From positions 62,001 through 126,000 of the forward strand of contig NZ_PYMA01000017.1 in assembly GCF_003026495.1 (NCBI RefSeq): a stretch of 64,000 bases of DNA. Direction: 5' to 3'. The stretch's first letter is position 1. Each line of letters starts with the position of its first letter. This stretch comes from Photobacterium sanctipauli (lineage in GTDB: Bacteria; Pseudomonadota; Gammaproteobacteria; Enterobacterales; Vibrionaceae). The notes under the pieces are model-generated. The model was not told the origin of the DNA, searched no databases, and saw only the letters and a program-made list of their open reading frames with translations. The translations under genes were made by a program, and so were the position numbers. Below are positions 51,017 through 60,842 of this stretch, piece after piece.

Positions 51017-52381
51017 TTACTTCTCGCTCTCATCAGAAAGCGCGGCCAATAACTTATTGTGGATCCCACCAAAGCCACCATTGCTCATCACCAAAATATT
51101 GTCGCCGGGACGTGCCGACGCAACAATTTTTGCCACCAGTGAATCAAGATCGGCATCAGTGTAGGCGGGTTGTTGGCAATGATCTGCAATTTCTTCCACC
51201 GACCACGGAATAGTATCAGGCTGGAAAAGATAAACCTCATCTGCCGCAGCAAGGGCAGGTGCCAAATCCAGCTTATGCACACCCAACTTCATGGTGTTAG
51301 AACGAGGCTCAAGCACCGCAAGAATGCGCTGCTCACCCACCTTTGCCCGCAACCCTTCTAGGGTCAGTTCAACGGCCGTCGGGTGGTGGGCAAAGTCATC
51401 ATAAACCTGAACTCCGTTTTGCTCGCCTTTGAGCTCAAGACGGCGCTTGGTATTAACAAATTTAGCCAAGGCTTCACAGGCCAAGTCCGGGGTTACCCCA
51501 ACATGGCGCGCGGCGGCAATGGCCATCAGTGCATTCTGTACGTTATGCTCACCGATCAACGACCAATTAACCTGCCCAACTTTGTTACTTTCAAAGTAGA
51601 CATCAAAGTGGCTACCAGCTTGATCTCGCTTCTTCGCCTGCCAATCACCGTCGTCACCGCTGTATTCAAGCTCACTCCAGCACCCCATATCGAGTGTCTC
51701 GTCAATGGCTTGCACGCCTTTAGGTGCAAAAATACGCCCATTGCCAGGAACAGTACGCACTAAATGGTGGAATTGGCGCTGGATCGCTTTCAAATCATCA
51801 AAAATATCTGCGTGATCGAACTCCAGGTTGTTCATTATCAGCGTGCGTGGTCGATAATGAACAAACTTAGAACGCTTATCGAAAAAAGCACTATCGTATT
51901 CGTCCGCTTCAACGACAAAGAACATACTTTCGCCTAAACGTGCAGAAACACCGAAGTTTCCCAGTACCCCGCCAACCAAAAAGCCGGGCTGATAGCCACA
52001 ATCCTCAAGGATCCAAGCCAACATACTTGCCGTTGTTGTCTTGCCATGGGTACCAGATACCGCCAGCACCCAACGGTCATGCAACAAAATTTCCTGCAAC
52101 CACTGCGGGCCCGAGGTATAGCGTAGGTTATTGTTGAGTACATACTCAACACACGGGTTGCCACGGCTCATGGCATTACCCACAACCACGAGATCGGGTG
52201 CAGGCTTTAGCTGAGACGGGTCATAACCTTGAATTATTTCAATACCTTGCGATTCAAGCAGAGTACTCATTGGCGGGTATACATTGGCATCGCATCCGGT
52301 CACTTTATGCCCAAGCTGACGCGCTAGAATTGCTGCGCCGCCCATAAATGTGCCGCAAATACCGAGAATATGGATGTGCAT
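51017..52381 (-). CDS. mpl: UDP-MurNAc:tripeptide ligase Mpl (murein recycling)
   Basis: Reattaches L-Ala-gamma-D-Glu-meso-DAP, released during wall turnover, to UDP-MurNAc. 454 residues of the Mur ligase family: N-terminal UDP-binding HIHILGICGTFMGGAAILARQLGH, ATP loop AVSGTHGKTTTASM, VVEADEYDSAFFDKRSKF with the carbamylated-Lys region, and DDFAHHPTAVELTL in the C-terminal domain. Divergent from fbp, as in E. coli. Confidence 0.96.
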   Translation of the reverse strand: MHIHILGICGTFMGGAAILARQLGHKVTGCDANVYPPMSTLLESQGIEIIQGYDPSQLKPAPDLVVVGNAMSRGNPCVEYVLNNNLRYTSGPQWLQEILLHDRWVLAVSGTHGKTTTASMLAWILEDCGYQPGFLVGGVLGNFGVSARLGESMFFVVEADEYDSAFFDKRSKFVHYRPRTLIMNNLEFDHADIFDDLKAIQRQFHHLVRTVPGNGRIFAPKGVQAIDETLDMGCWSELEYSGDDGDWQAKKRDQAGSHFDVYFESNKVGQVNWSLIGEHNVQNALMAIAAARHVGVTPDLACEALAKFVNTKRRLELKGEQNGVQVYDDFAHHPTAVELTLEGLRAKVGEQRILAVLEPRSNTMKLGVHKLDLAPALAAADEVYLFQPDTIPWSVEEIADHCQQPAYTDADLDSLVAKIVASARPGDNILVMSNGGFGGIHNKLLAALSDESEK

Positions 52382-52591
52382 AACTGTCAGCCCATTGGAG
52401 ATGTCATAAATAAATCACGCAAATGCGTTACTTCAGTACCATAAAAAAGATCTTTATATACAATTCTTTATACACAAATAGACCACACTCTATAACATAG
52501 GCGAAAAGCCGACATGGGTATATAAATTGTCCGTTAGAGACATTGTACCTGACTTAACTGCCCCAATGACAACTTGATGCAAGGATTGTAT

Positions 52592-53608
52592 ATGTCCGAT
52601 ATTAGAACCCTTGGTGAGTTCATTGTCGAGAAACAGACTGACTTCCCCCATGCCAGCGGCGAACTTTCTTCACTGCTAGGCTCGATAAAGCTTGCAGCTA
52701 AAATCGTCAACCGTGAAATCAACAAAGCAGGCTTAGTTGATATTACCGGCTCGATCGGTGGTGAGAATATTCAGGGTGAGGAACAGCAAAAGCTCGATGT
52801 GTACGCCAACGAAAAATTCAAAGCAGCCCTAGAAGCCCGCGACCAAGTTTGTGGCGTAGCCAGCGAAGAAGAAGACGAAGCCGTTGCCTTCAACAAAGAG
52901 CTTAACCGCAACTCGAAGTACGTTGTATTGATGGATCCACTTGATGGTTCTTCGAACATCGACGTAAACGTTTCCGTCGGTACTATTTTCTCCATCTACC
53001 AGCGAGTATCGCCAGTTGGCACGCCAGCGACCGAAGAAGACTTCCTGCAACCTGGTAACAAGCAGGTTGCAGCAGGCTATATCATTTACGGCTCGTCAAC
53101 CATGCTGGTTTACACTACCGGTAATGGTGTTCATGGTTTCACCTACGACCCTTCACTGGGTGTGTTCTGCCTTTCCCATGAGAACATGACCATCCCTCAG
53201 GATGGTAAGATTTACTCAATCAACGAAGGCAACTACATCCGCTTCCCGATGGGTGTGAAGAAGTACATCAAGTATTGCCAAGAAAATGTACCAGAGGATA
53301 GCCGTCCCTACACGTCTCGCTACATTGGTTCGCTGGTATCTGACTTCCACCGCAACCTATTGAAAGGCGGGATCTACCTCTACCCAAGCACCGCGACTTA
53401 CCCTAACGGTAAGCTACGTTTGCTGTACGAGTGCAATCCAATGGCCTTCATTATGGAGCAGGCAGGTGGTGTGGCTTCCGATGGTGCCCAGCGCATCATG
53501 GATATCAAACCTACCGAGCTCCACCAGCGCGTGCCATTCTTTGTCGGTTCGACCAAGATGGTCAATAAGGTTGAAGAGTTCCTAAAGGAATTCCCAGACC
53601 AAGACTAG
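52592..53608 (+). CDS. fbp: Fructose-1,6-bisphosphatase, class I
   Basis: Gluconeogenic hydrolysis of fructose 1,6-bisphosphate. Start at MSDIRTLGEFIVEKQ, with AAGGA six bases upstream, giving 338 residues; a TTG/ATG start 15-18 bases earlier is less likely. Metal site VVLMDPLDGSSNIDVNVSVGTIFS with GVASEEEDEAV upstream; substrate site YIGSLVSDFHRNLLKGGIYLYPST. Followed by its own terminator. Confidence 0.97.
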   Translation: MSDIRTLGEFIVEKQTDFPHASGELSSLLGSIKLAAKIVNREINKAGLVDITGSIGGENIQGEEQQKLDVYANEKFKAALEARDQVCGVASEEEDEAVAFNKELNRNSKYVVLMDPLDGSSNIDVNVSVGTIFSIYQRVSPVGTPATEEDFLQPGNKQVAAGYIIYGSSTMLVYTTGNGVHGFTYDPSLGVFCLSHENMTIPQDGKIYSINEGNYIRFPMGVKKYIKYCQENVPEDSRPYTSRYIGSLVSDFHRNLLKGGIYLYPSTATYPNGKLRLLYECNPMAFIMEQAGGVASDGAQRIMDIKPTELHQRVPFFVGSTKMVNKVEEFLKEFPDQD

Positions 53609-53616
53609 CGTCATTT

Positions 53617-53644
53617 ACAGGCTGCATTTGCAGCCTGTTTCTTT
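53617..53644 (+). terminator. Terminator of fbp
   Basis: ACAGGCTGC (53617-53625), loop ATTT, GCAGCCTGT (53630-53638), then TTCTTT. Confidence 0.88.
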
Positions 53645-53781
53645 ATTGCCTCACTGTAAATGCCAACTCAGCCGATATTTGCCCCCTCGCTAAATGTTGC
53701 AATTAGACAAGGAATTGACGATGTTGCTATTATAATTTCAACATCACCAACAATTAGTTAACTTAACAAAAGGAAGAGAAC

Positions 53782-54315
53782 ATGAGCCTTAATCAGGTAC
53801 CTGCAGGAAAGGACATCCCAGAAGATATCTATGTGGTTATTGAGATCCCGGCCAATGCCGATCCTATCAAGTACGAAGTTGATAAAGATACCGGTGCCGT
53901 ATTTGTCGACCGCTTCATGTCTACACCTATGTTCTACCCGTGCAACTACGGCTACGTTAACCACACCCTATCGCTAGACGGCGATCCGGTGGATGTACTG
54001 GTACCAACCCCGCACCCACTCGTTCCTGGTTCAGTGATCCGTTGCCGTCCTGTTGGCGTGCTAAAGATGACCGACGAATCTGGCGAAGATGCGAAAGTCG
54101 TTGCCGTACCTCATACCAAACTCAGCAAAGAGTATGATCACATCAATGATGTTGACGACCTACCAGAATTACTAAAAGCCCAAATCACCCATTTCTTCGA
54201 GCGATACAAAGAGCTTGAAGCTGGCAAGTGGGTAAAGGTCGATGGCTGGGCAAATGCCGAGGCGGCAAAAGAAGAGATCCTAGAATCATTCAAGCGAGCA
54301 CAAGAAAGCAAGTAA
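53782..54315 (+). CDS. ppa: Inorganic pyrophosphatase, family I
   Basis: Hydrolyses pyrophosphate and pulls biosynthetic reactions forward; essential. 177 residues. Catalytic signature GDPVDVLVPTP with its Asp residues, together with YEVDKDTGAVFVDRF and YGYVNHTL. AAGGAAGAG before the ATG. Near ytfP-tamB-tamA-msrA, as in E. coli. Confidence 0.98.
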   Translation: MSLNQVPAGKDIPEDIYVVIEIPANADPIKYEVDKDTGAVFVDRFMSTPMFYPCNYGYVNHTLSLDGDPVDVLVPTPHPLVPGSVIRCRPVGVLKMTDESGEDAKVVAVPHTKLSKEYDHINDVDDLPELLKAQITHFFERYKELEAGKWVKVDGWANAEAAKEEILESFKRAQESK

Positions 54316-54322
54316 GTGACAA

Positions 54323-54345
54323 GGGGCGCAAATAACCCGCGCCCC
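54323..54345 (+). other. GC-rich hairpin after ppa
   Basis: GGGGCGC (54323-54329), nine-base loop, GCGCCCC (54339-54345), seven bases after the ppa stop codon. No T-run follows, so it is more likely an mRNA-end stabiliser or a partial stop before the rhodanese gene than a full terminator. Confidence 0.5.
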
Positions 54346-54380
54346 AACTTCAATGAAAATAGCCTAGAGAAGAGATAGAC

Positions 54381-54758
54381 ATGCTACAGTGCCGTCGCCC
54401 ACTAGTGATCTTAGCGCTGATACTGCTTTCAGGGCTCTCTCATGCAGAGGTCGTGACGCCAGAGCAGTTTTGGCAACACCACCAAGCCTCACAGCATGGA
54501 AAGCCGCTTATCATTGATGTACGCACCAATGACGAGTTTCTTGCTGGCCACCTTCCCAATGCCATTAATATTCCCTACGATCAGATAGAGCGCCTCACCA
54601 ATATCGCTGAAGATAAAAGCCAGGCTATCTTCCTCTACTGCCGTTCGGGCAGACGCTCTGCCATTGCCGAGCAAGCTGTTCTAAAACAGGGCTATAGCAA
54701 TGTATACAATGGTGAAAGCTACGAAGCACTACTAGAGGCGCTTCCGGCAAAAAAATAG
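54381..54758 (+). CDS. Periplasmic rhodanese-like sulfurtransferase (PspE type)
   Basis: 125 residues: signal peptide (RRPLVILALILLSGLSHA, cleavage after residue 22) and one rhodanese domain. The CH2A-like block is IIDVRTNDEFLAGHLPNAINIP; the active-site loop is YCRSGRRS with the persulfide-forming Cys87. Resembles PspE-type thiosulfate sulfurtransferases; its sulfur donor and acceptor are unknown. Convergent with ytfP, with only 15 bases between stops. Confidence 0.88.
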   Translation: MLQCRRPLVILALILLSGLSHAEVVTPEQFWQHHQASQHGKPLIIDVRTNDEFLAGHLPNAINIPYDQIERLTNIAEDKSQAIFLYCRSGRRSAIAEQAVLKQGYSNVYNGESYEALLEALPAKK

Positions 54759-54773
54759 CCGACGAGAAAATGG

Positions 54774-55124
54774 TCAGCTTCGATGGCACCAATCCCCATC
54801 TTCAATCAACGGAAAGCTATCCACATTGTGGTTGTATAAATACACCCATGCCCGGCCATGCTGCGTCTCCACCGGCTCCCTGCGGTAAAGTGACGGGTAC
54901 TCTTCCAAAATATCGAGCTGGGCTAATTCCTGAGCCGAGACTTGATAGACTTCACCCGCAATCCTACGGTTATGCTCGGCATCCACCAGTGCGGGGTAAT
55001 AGCCAAGGTTAAAGAGCTGGTATCTTCCTTGAATTTGGCATTGCCCCAAATATAGAGCCTGCTGCAATAAATGGTGATTGCTCTCCCCCTTGCGCAAAGT
55101 GCCGTACACGAAAACTTTATCCAT
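54774..55124 (-). CDS. ytfP: Gamma-glutamylcyclotransferase-like protein YtfP
   Basis: GGCT-fold protein, 116 residues from MDKVFVYGTLRKGESNHHLL. The YGTLRKG loop binds the gamma-glutamyl group, and the acidic residues in LDILEEYPSLYRRE correspond to the catalytic region. Enzymatic activity of YtfP itself is not firmly established. GGAGG lies about 10 bases before the chosen ATG; ATG 55142, within that ribosome site, is less likely. Just downstream of tamB as in E. coli, but separated from it by a terminator. Confidence 0.87.
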   Translation of the reverse strand: MDKVFVYGTLRKGESNHHLLQQALYLGQCQIQGRYQLFNLGYYPALVDAEHNRRIAGEVYQVSAQELAQLDILEEYPSLYRREPVETQHGRAWVYLYNHNVDSFPLIEDGDWCHRS

Positions 55125-55141
55125 CGCCCAAGCTACCTCCA

Positions 55142-55181
55142 TAAAAAACCGGCCTATGATCATTCGCTGACCATAGGCCGA
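55142..55181 (-). terminator. Terminator of tamA-tamB
   Basis: Minus strand CGGCCTATG (55180-55172) pairs with CATAGGCCG (55158-55150), followed by TTTTTT (55148-55143). It sits between tamB and ytfP, so ytfP needs read-through or its own promoter. Confidence 0.9.
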
Positions 55182-55200
55182 TTAGCAACTGCAATACTAA

Positions 55201-58200
55201 TTAGTTAAATTCAAATTGGTAAAGTAAGTCAACCGCACTATCTAGCCCCGACACCACTTCCACATACAGATCTTTCATCAGGCGGTAACGAACCGTGAAT
55301 TCAGGGATCGAGTTGAATATCCCCACCCCGTATTTCACCTGCAGGCCTGGCGCGATATAACCGCTGATAGTCACTTGGGTATCATCCCCAGAACCAGCAG
55401 TATCCAACGACAAGTCCTGTACACCGAAAGCTTCACCGACATTGCCGACCAGCTGGCCACTCTGGGCGAGTCCCATGCTGATCAGTGCTGTTGTCATTGC
55501 GTCGCCACTATCACTTGACTCACTGTCCAGATCCTTGCCGCGCAGGATGTAAGACAGCGCATTTTGCTGCGGCATGGCCGGATCCGAGAAGATATCCACC
55601 TTCGGCTCATCCGCCGGCCCCGTCACCCGAATACCGGCTATAACGTCATCTTCAATATTGTCAGGGTCACGTATCGCCTCTATCGATAAATACGGTTGAT
55701 CTGCCGGGCCGTTAAACAAAATCTGCCCCTTGCGGATCACGAGCTCTTGAGCAAAGGAGCGGTAGGTACCGTCACGTAGGTTTATCTCACCATAGACCAA
55801 TGGCCCTTTATTGTTCTGGCGGACATTTAAGTCACCCACCAAACCAGACTTCAAGCCAAAGGCTGAAAGCTGGACATCATTACCGACATTAATCATGATG
55901 TTAGTCCTCACCGTGAATGGGACTATCGGCTCTTGCTCTATCGGCTGCAGATCATCGCTCAGCAAGATTTCATCACTTGAAACAGAGACAGCAGACTCAG
56001 GTAGCTGATCCACCTTTATTCTCCCCCAGGGAATACCGACCTTACCGGTGATCTCTGCCATTTTCGGGGATGCCTTGATGGTCAAGTCCGGGGACACCTT
56101 CAACGCAACCATTGGCGGTACACTCACCTCTAGCTCTCGTCCGTTCACCCTTAACTGGCTCTGCCAATTAGCCAAATCACGCCAGTCTGCACTACCTTTC
56201 AATGCCAGCTTTCCATCTGGAGTGATCACATCCCCATGCAGCTGGGCTTGGTAACCACTGAAGGTAGCCGCGATATCCGCCTGAGTAATATCAATCGGTA
56301 CCGTACGGCCGATAGCCTCAACATTACCTACTTTTAATACCCCGTTTACCTGGGGATGCATTATCGGCCCCGAGACGGACAAATTAGCATCAACCTGCCC
56401 ATCAAACTGGTGATAATCCCTTAGCAGGGGCTGCAAAAAGCCAAGCATGAAACGATCAATTTTCAAGTCAGCCTTTAACTGTTGCTCAGCAGTGAGTTGG
56501 GTCACTGTTGCCTTACCGGAGATATCGCCATTATCCTTAACAGCAATCAGCCAGTCGGCATTCAGTACATCCTGCTTCACCTCGGCATTCAAAGTGATGC
56601 TATCCCAGCCCAAGCTCAATTCAGGCTCATCGTCTTCAAGCTGCTGCCTGACAGAGCCTTGCGGCAGCCTAACACTGGCATTGACATATGGTGCAGACTC
56701 CGGCGCCCAAGCCGCCTCCACGTTCGCTCCTAACTCCCCCGTTAACTCTAACTCTTCAGGGAGGAAAGGCGCGATTAAAGCAAAGTCGAACTGGTTCACT
56801 GCAACCTTCGCCCGCCCCGAGGCGCCAGCTTCAAGATTTTCGGTCAGGCATAATGAGGCATCATTCTGTTGCCAACAGTGCGCAGCAACATTCGCAAGTT
56901 GGGTCTTGAAGTTATAGCCAATTGGCGTTGCTCGGTTAAGGCGCCAAGGGCCAATCTCTGTTGCCACCTCTCCGCGTTCCAACTCACCTTGCCAGCCAGC
57001 CTCACGATCCAAAGCCCCCGTTAATCGCAAGGCAGTGCTTACTGGTTCAGCATCCATGTCCAGCTCAAGCTGGTGTTGCTTCTCGGTACCACTAAACAGT
57101 AGCGAAAGCTGTTTCAGTTGCACGCCTTCCGCCTGCCCGTTGCGGGCCAATAAAGAAATATCAGCATTAAGTTCCGGGACGGGTTGAACCTGCCCTTTCA
57201 GTTCAAGGCTTTCCAAAGAAAAGAGTTCTTGCCAACCCAGCGCTTGACCCACTAAATCAAGCTGCAGATCTGGCTCAGCCATCTTGCCACTCAACACCAC
57301 ATTACCTGCGACATTGCCACGCAGCCCTGGTACCGATTGAGACAAGTCAGGTGCTTGTATCGTCGCAGCTATATCCCAATTTTTAGCCAACTGCCCTTCT
57401 GCAGTTAGGCTGTTGGGGCCATGCCGAACAGAAAGCCCTTGGGTATCAAGTTCAATATCACCCTTGCCGGCAGGATCTTTGGCCGTTAGTTGCCCATCAA
57501 GGATCAAAGGCTGCTCCATCACTGTACCATCAACATCCAGCATCGGTAGCTCGACATACCAACCACCCGCTTTGGTTAACCCGCCAGATGTTTCTATCTT
57601 GCCGCTAACATTACCTTGAACATCAGGCCACTCTACCCCCGGTTGGATCTGTGAAAACGCCAACACGCCCTGCCAATTTACCAACTCCTTCCAGCTAGCC
57701 TTAGCATTCCCGGTGATCTCTCCACCTAAGGTTTTAATCACCAGTTGGCTCAAATCAACATGGGTGGTGCTTCCGCTACCGACTAAATCAGCATCAACTG
57801 CCGGCATCGGCTTACCGTCAATTTTACTTTTTGCCGTGAATGAAAAGCGCTCTAGCTCCCCCTTGGCATCTATTGAAGTGTCGGCCAAAGTAAACTCAGC
57901 CTCTTTATCTATTGGCCATTGGATATGCTGGCTACTCAACGCCAAATCAAAAGGTAAACTCGGCTCTAAAGGGGAAAGCTGGCCAGATAACACCGCATCC
58001 AGCGTCCCTTGCAATTTCGCATCCAACGCCAGTTCAGCCAAGCTACCGCTCGCCTCAAGCGACAACTGATGACCGGCAAGCGGTGCCATCGCAATATCTA
58101 GCCCCGCATCAAGAGAGAGTGGGTAGTTTTCAGCCAGCCGGACTTCACCCGAGGCATCAAGCTTGGCCTGAGGAACATCCAGTATCAGCTGAGATAGTTG

Positions 58201-58947
58201 TATATCATGGCCCGATGCTTTTGCCACAAGCTCCAGTTTATTGACAACTTGGGCTGTTTCCCCCTTCAGTTCAAAACCTGAAACGGTAAACCTCTGTATA
58301 TCAACCGATAGCGGGATCAGCACTTCAGGTAAAACAATACCTCCAGCGCTATCACTCTTTGGGGTCTCTTCGACAGGCTCAGGCGTCCCTTCTGAAGTAG
58401 CCAATTCAAGCGTTATTCCCTGCCAATCGGTAGGTTTGAGCGTAAGCTCGCTCCCTTCCATCTCTGCAGCGGTTGAAAAATGTTGCCACGCAACCTTATT
58501 CCCTAAAATATCTAAATCAATATGCTTAAGAGCCAGTTGCTCCAGCCGGATCGGCAACGGTAGCGCGATCTCTGTGATTGGCTCACTTGCTTCACTTTCG
58601 GGTTCATCACTGCTCTCCGGTAACGCCGGTAATGAAAAAGTGACACCATCGACAGCAAGGCTCGAAATACAAACAGCAGGTTCAAGCAAACATTGATCGT
58701 CAATCACCAACCCAAGCGATTTAACGTCTAATACAATATTGCCATCATCATAGGCAACTTGATTTAACGAAAACCCCGTCAGCAAACTGCCGGAACTGCC
58801 GCCAACCGATAGGGCTGGCAATGCTTTTTGAGCGCCCCACAAAGCCACCTTGATCCCAGCAGGTGTATACAGCAAGGCGGTTACCGCAATCACCAGCACA
58901 ACAAATAAGGCCAATAACACGAGCGATATACGCTTTATCCAAATCAT
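55201..58947 (-). CDS. tamB: TamB, inner-membrane-anchored periplasm-spanning protein
   Basis: AsmA-like bridge protein that moves phospholipid between membranes and assists TamA in outer-membrane biogenesis. 1248 residues (E. coli 1259): one N-terminal membrane anchor (ISLVLLALFVVLVIAVTALLYTPAG), then a long stretch of repeated beta-strand segments (chorein-like groove), and a C-terminal DUF490 domain (LVYGEINLRDGTYRSFAQELVIRKGQILFNG) ending SGLDSAVDLLYQFEFN. Its start overlaps the tamA stop by 4 bases, so the pair is coupled. Confidence 0.96.
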   Translation of the reverse strand: MIWIKRISLVLLALFVVLVIAVTALLYTPAGIKVALWGAQKALPALSVGGSSGSLLTGFSLNQVAYDDGNIVLDVKSLGLVIDDQCLLEPAVCISSLAVDGVTFSLPALPESSDEPESEASEPITEIALPLPIRLEQLALKHIDLDILGNKVAWQHFSTAAEMEGSELTLKPTDWQGITLELATSEGTPEPVEETPKSDSAGGIVLPEVLIPLSVDIQRFTVSGFELKGETAQVVNKLELVAKASGHDIQLSQLILDVPQAKLDASGEVRLAENYPLSLDAGLDIAMAPLAGHQLSLEASGSLAELALDAKLQGTLDAVLSGQLSPLEPSLPFDLALSSQHIQWPIDKEAEFTLADTSIDAKGELERFSFTAKSKIDGKPMPAVDADLVGSGSTTHVDLSQLVIKTLGGEITGNAKASWKELVNWQGVLAFSQIQPGVEWPDVQGNVSGKIETSGGLTKAGGWYVELPMLDVDGTVMEQPLILDGQLTAKDPAGKGDIELDTQGLSVRHGPNSLTAEGQLAKNWDIAATIQAPDLSQSVPGLRGNVAGNVVLSGKMAEPDLQLDLVGQALGWQELFSLESLELKGQVQPVPELNADISLLARNGQAEGVQLKQLSLLFSGTEKQHQLELDMDAEPVSTALRLTGALDREAGWQGELERGEVATEIGPWRLNRATPIGYNFKTQLANVAAHCWQQNDASLCLTENLEAGASGRAKVAVNQFDFALIAPFLPEELELTGELGANVEAAWAPESAPYVNASVRLPQGSVRQQLEDDEPELSLGWDSITLNAEVKQDVLNADWLIAVKDNGDISGKATVTQLTAEQQLKADLKIDRFMLGFLQPLLRDYHQFDGQVDANLSVSGPIMHPQVNGVLKVGNVEAIGRTVPIDITQADIAATFSGYQAQLHGDVITPDGKLALKGSADWRDLANWQSQLRVNGRELEVSVPPMVALKVSPDLTIKASPKMAEITGKVGIPWGRIKVDQLPESAVSVSSDEILLSDDLQPIEQEPIVPFTVRTNIMINVGNDVQLSAFGLKSGLVGDLNVRQNNKGPLVYGEINLRDGTYRSFAQELVIRKGQILFNGPADQPYLSIEAIRDPDNIEDDVIAGIRVTGPADEPKVDIFSDPAMPQQNALSYILRGKDLDSESSDSGDAMTTALISMGLAQSGQLVGNVGEAFGVQDLSLDTAGSGDDTQVTISGYIAPGLQVKYGVGIFNSIPEFTVRYRLMKDLYVEVVSGLDSAVDLLYQFEFN

Positions 58948-60665
58948 ATCTCAGGCCCTAAAATAAAGTGGATTTGGAACTTGTCTCTTTCTTTATCAAG
59001 CCCCCATGCAAAATCCAGTCGGATCGGTCCAACCGGCGATGCCCAGCGCACACCAACACCGGCGCCACTTAGCCAAGTAGGATCATTAATCCAAGCCGAA
59101 CCATAGTCGTAGAACACAGCTCCCCACCAATCACCATAAACCCGGTACTGGTATTCTAAGGAAGATGTCAGCATGTATTGACCACCGCGAAGCGCGCCAT
59201 CACTATCTCTTGGCGCAATCGACTCATAGCTATATCCACGAATACTATTGTCTCCCCCGACAAAAAAGCGCATGGATGGCGGGATATCTTCTAGCTTATC
59301 GGCAATAATGGCGCCGCCATCGACCCGGAATAAGCCGCGATGATTCTCTTGATAACTTCTGATCCAAGCAGAGCGCCCTCGGAACCTCGCTAAACGGGTA
59401 TCAGATCCTAAGGCTGGGTCTGAGAACTCCATCGCAATCAGCTGCTTGTCACCCCATGTCGGCATAGCGCCCCCACGAACCCGGGTTTTGTCATAGCTGA
59501 TCCCCGGAAGTACCATCGCGAGCACCCCCGATTCCTGCTTACCTTGCTTATAGTCCTCATAGAGTAAGCGCAACGAAGCAATACGCTTCCACCCCGACTC
59601 CAACCGCCAATGGCGCTCCAAGCCCAGGTTATACTCGGTACTCACCGTATCGTGGTTATCGACATAGCGGATCCCGCCAACCACTTGGTAATAGTCATTC
59701 AGGACGTCATCGAGAGGGATTTTGTAGGTCGCCTCAATCTTTGGCTGAATTGCCGATATTTCGGTTTTGACATTCAAGCTATGCCCGGCACTGTTCAACC
59801 AAGGCTTGCGCCAATTTAACTTAAGGTTAAGGCCCACATCCGTTGAATAACCAATACCGGTTTCCACTTGGTTTCTTACCTGAGGCTCAACCACGACATT
59901 GATAGGCACACTGTCGCCTTCTAAGTTTTGAACATCCCCCCCAACAAAGATGGATGAAAACCAACCAACACTGGACAAACGCTGGTTAAACTCGCCGAGA
60001 GTGGACGCAAGATAGGGATCGCCTTCTTCATAGGGTACTAACGATTGCAAGCGATCTAGCTCAATTTGGCTTCCCTTGAATGAGGTATGGCCGAAGTTGT
60101 ACCTTTGCCCTGCGGCAAATTCGATAGTAATAAAGGCTTCATTACGGCTAGGGGCAACCTCCAATTTACTGACTTTGAGCTCAGCATCAAAATAGCCTTT
60201 ACGCAGCGCAAGGCTACTCAGTGACGATTTTAGAGAGTCATAATTGCCGTGGTTAAGGGTATTGCCCAAGCCAAGGCCGCTATTTCGTACCAAAGAGATA
60301 AAATCAGGGTCGTCTTTGGCCATCCCGGCAAGTTGGATATTGCTGCGAGCGATCACTGTCTTTGGGCCAGCATCCACTTTTACCAATAACCTACTGTCAC
60401 CCTCGTCATCATCTTCTTCAAAAGTAATCACGGGGTTATAACGGCCAAGCGCCTTCAGGCCATTGCGGATCTCGCCCTCTAACTGCTCACGAAAACGCAA
60501 TGATGTACTGTATTCCTCTTCAGGGATCGCTGAAACATAGGCTTCCACATTATCTTTGAGGCTTCCCTTTAAACCGGTGATTTCTAATGACGTTTCAGCG
60601 TACACATCCAGTGCCGCTGATAACGCAAGCGTGACAAGGCTGTAGCGCAGTATTTTTTTATTCAT
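58944..60665 (-). CDS. tamA: TamA, Omp85-family outer-membrane protein
   Basis: Outer-membrane half of the translocation and assembly module. 573 residues: signal peptide (RYSLVTLALSAALDVYA), three POTRA domains (to about residue 260), and a 16-strand barrel with the Omp85 lid motif RGY in FVGGDNSIRGYSYESIAPRD and the terminal strand FQIHFILGPEI. First gene of tamA-tamB, divergent from msrA. Confidence 0.96.
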   Translation of the reverse strand: MNKKILRYSLVTLALSAALDVYAETSLEITGLKGSLKDNVEAYVSAIPEEEYSTSLRFREQLEGEIRNGLKALGRYNPVITFEEDDDEGDSRLLVKVDAGPKTVIARSNIQLAGMAKDDPDFISLVRNSGLGLGNTLNHGNYDSLKSSLSSLALRKGYFDAELKVSKLEVAPSRNEAFITIEFAAGQRYNFGHTSFKGSQIELDRLQSLVPYEEGDPYLASTLGEFNQRLSSVGWFSSIFVGGDVQNLEGDSVPINVVVEPQVRNQVETGIGYSTDVGLNLKLNWRKPWLNSAGHSLNVKTEISAIQPKIEATYKIPLDDVLNDYYQVVGGIRYVDNHDTVSTEYNLGLERHWRLESGWKRIASLRLLYEDYKQGKQESGVLAMVLPGISYDKTRVRGGAMPTWGDKQLIAMEFSDPALGSDTRLARFRGRSAWIRSYQENHRGLFRVDGGAIIADKLEDIPPSMRFFVGGDNSIRGYSYESIAPRDSDGALRGGQYMLTSSLEYQYRVYGDWWGAVFYDYGSAWINDPTWLSGAGVGVRWASPVGPIRLDFAWGLDKERDKFQIHFILGPEI

Positions 60666-60842
60666 TCTTATTTTTTACTTCATCAATAAGAGCATGATTG
60701 TTATTCATCTTTTGAGCATTTCTTAATTTTGACAAAGGCCAGCCATAACTGCCAACAATTTGGCATGAAAAAGCAATGAAGTTGAATCTCCCTGCCGTTT
60801 CCTCTACTTTGAAAAAAAGACAACGTTATAGGGATGCCGCAA

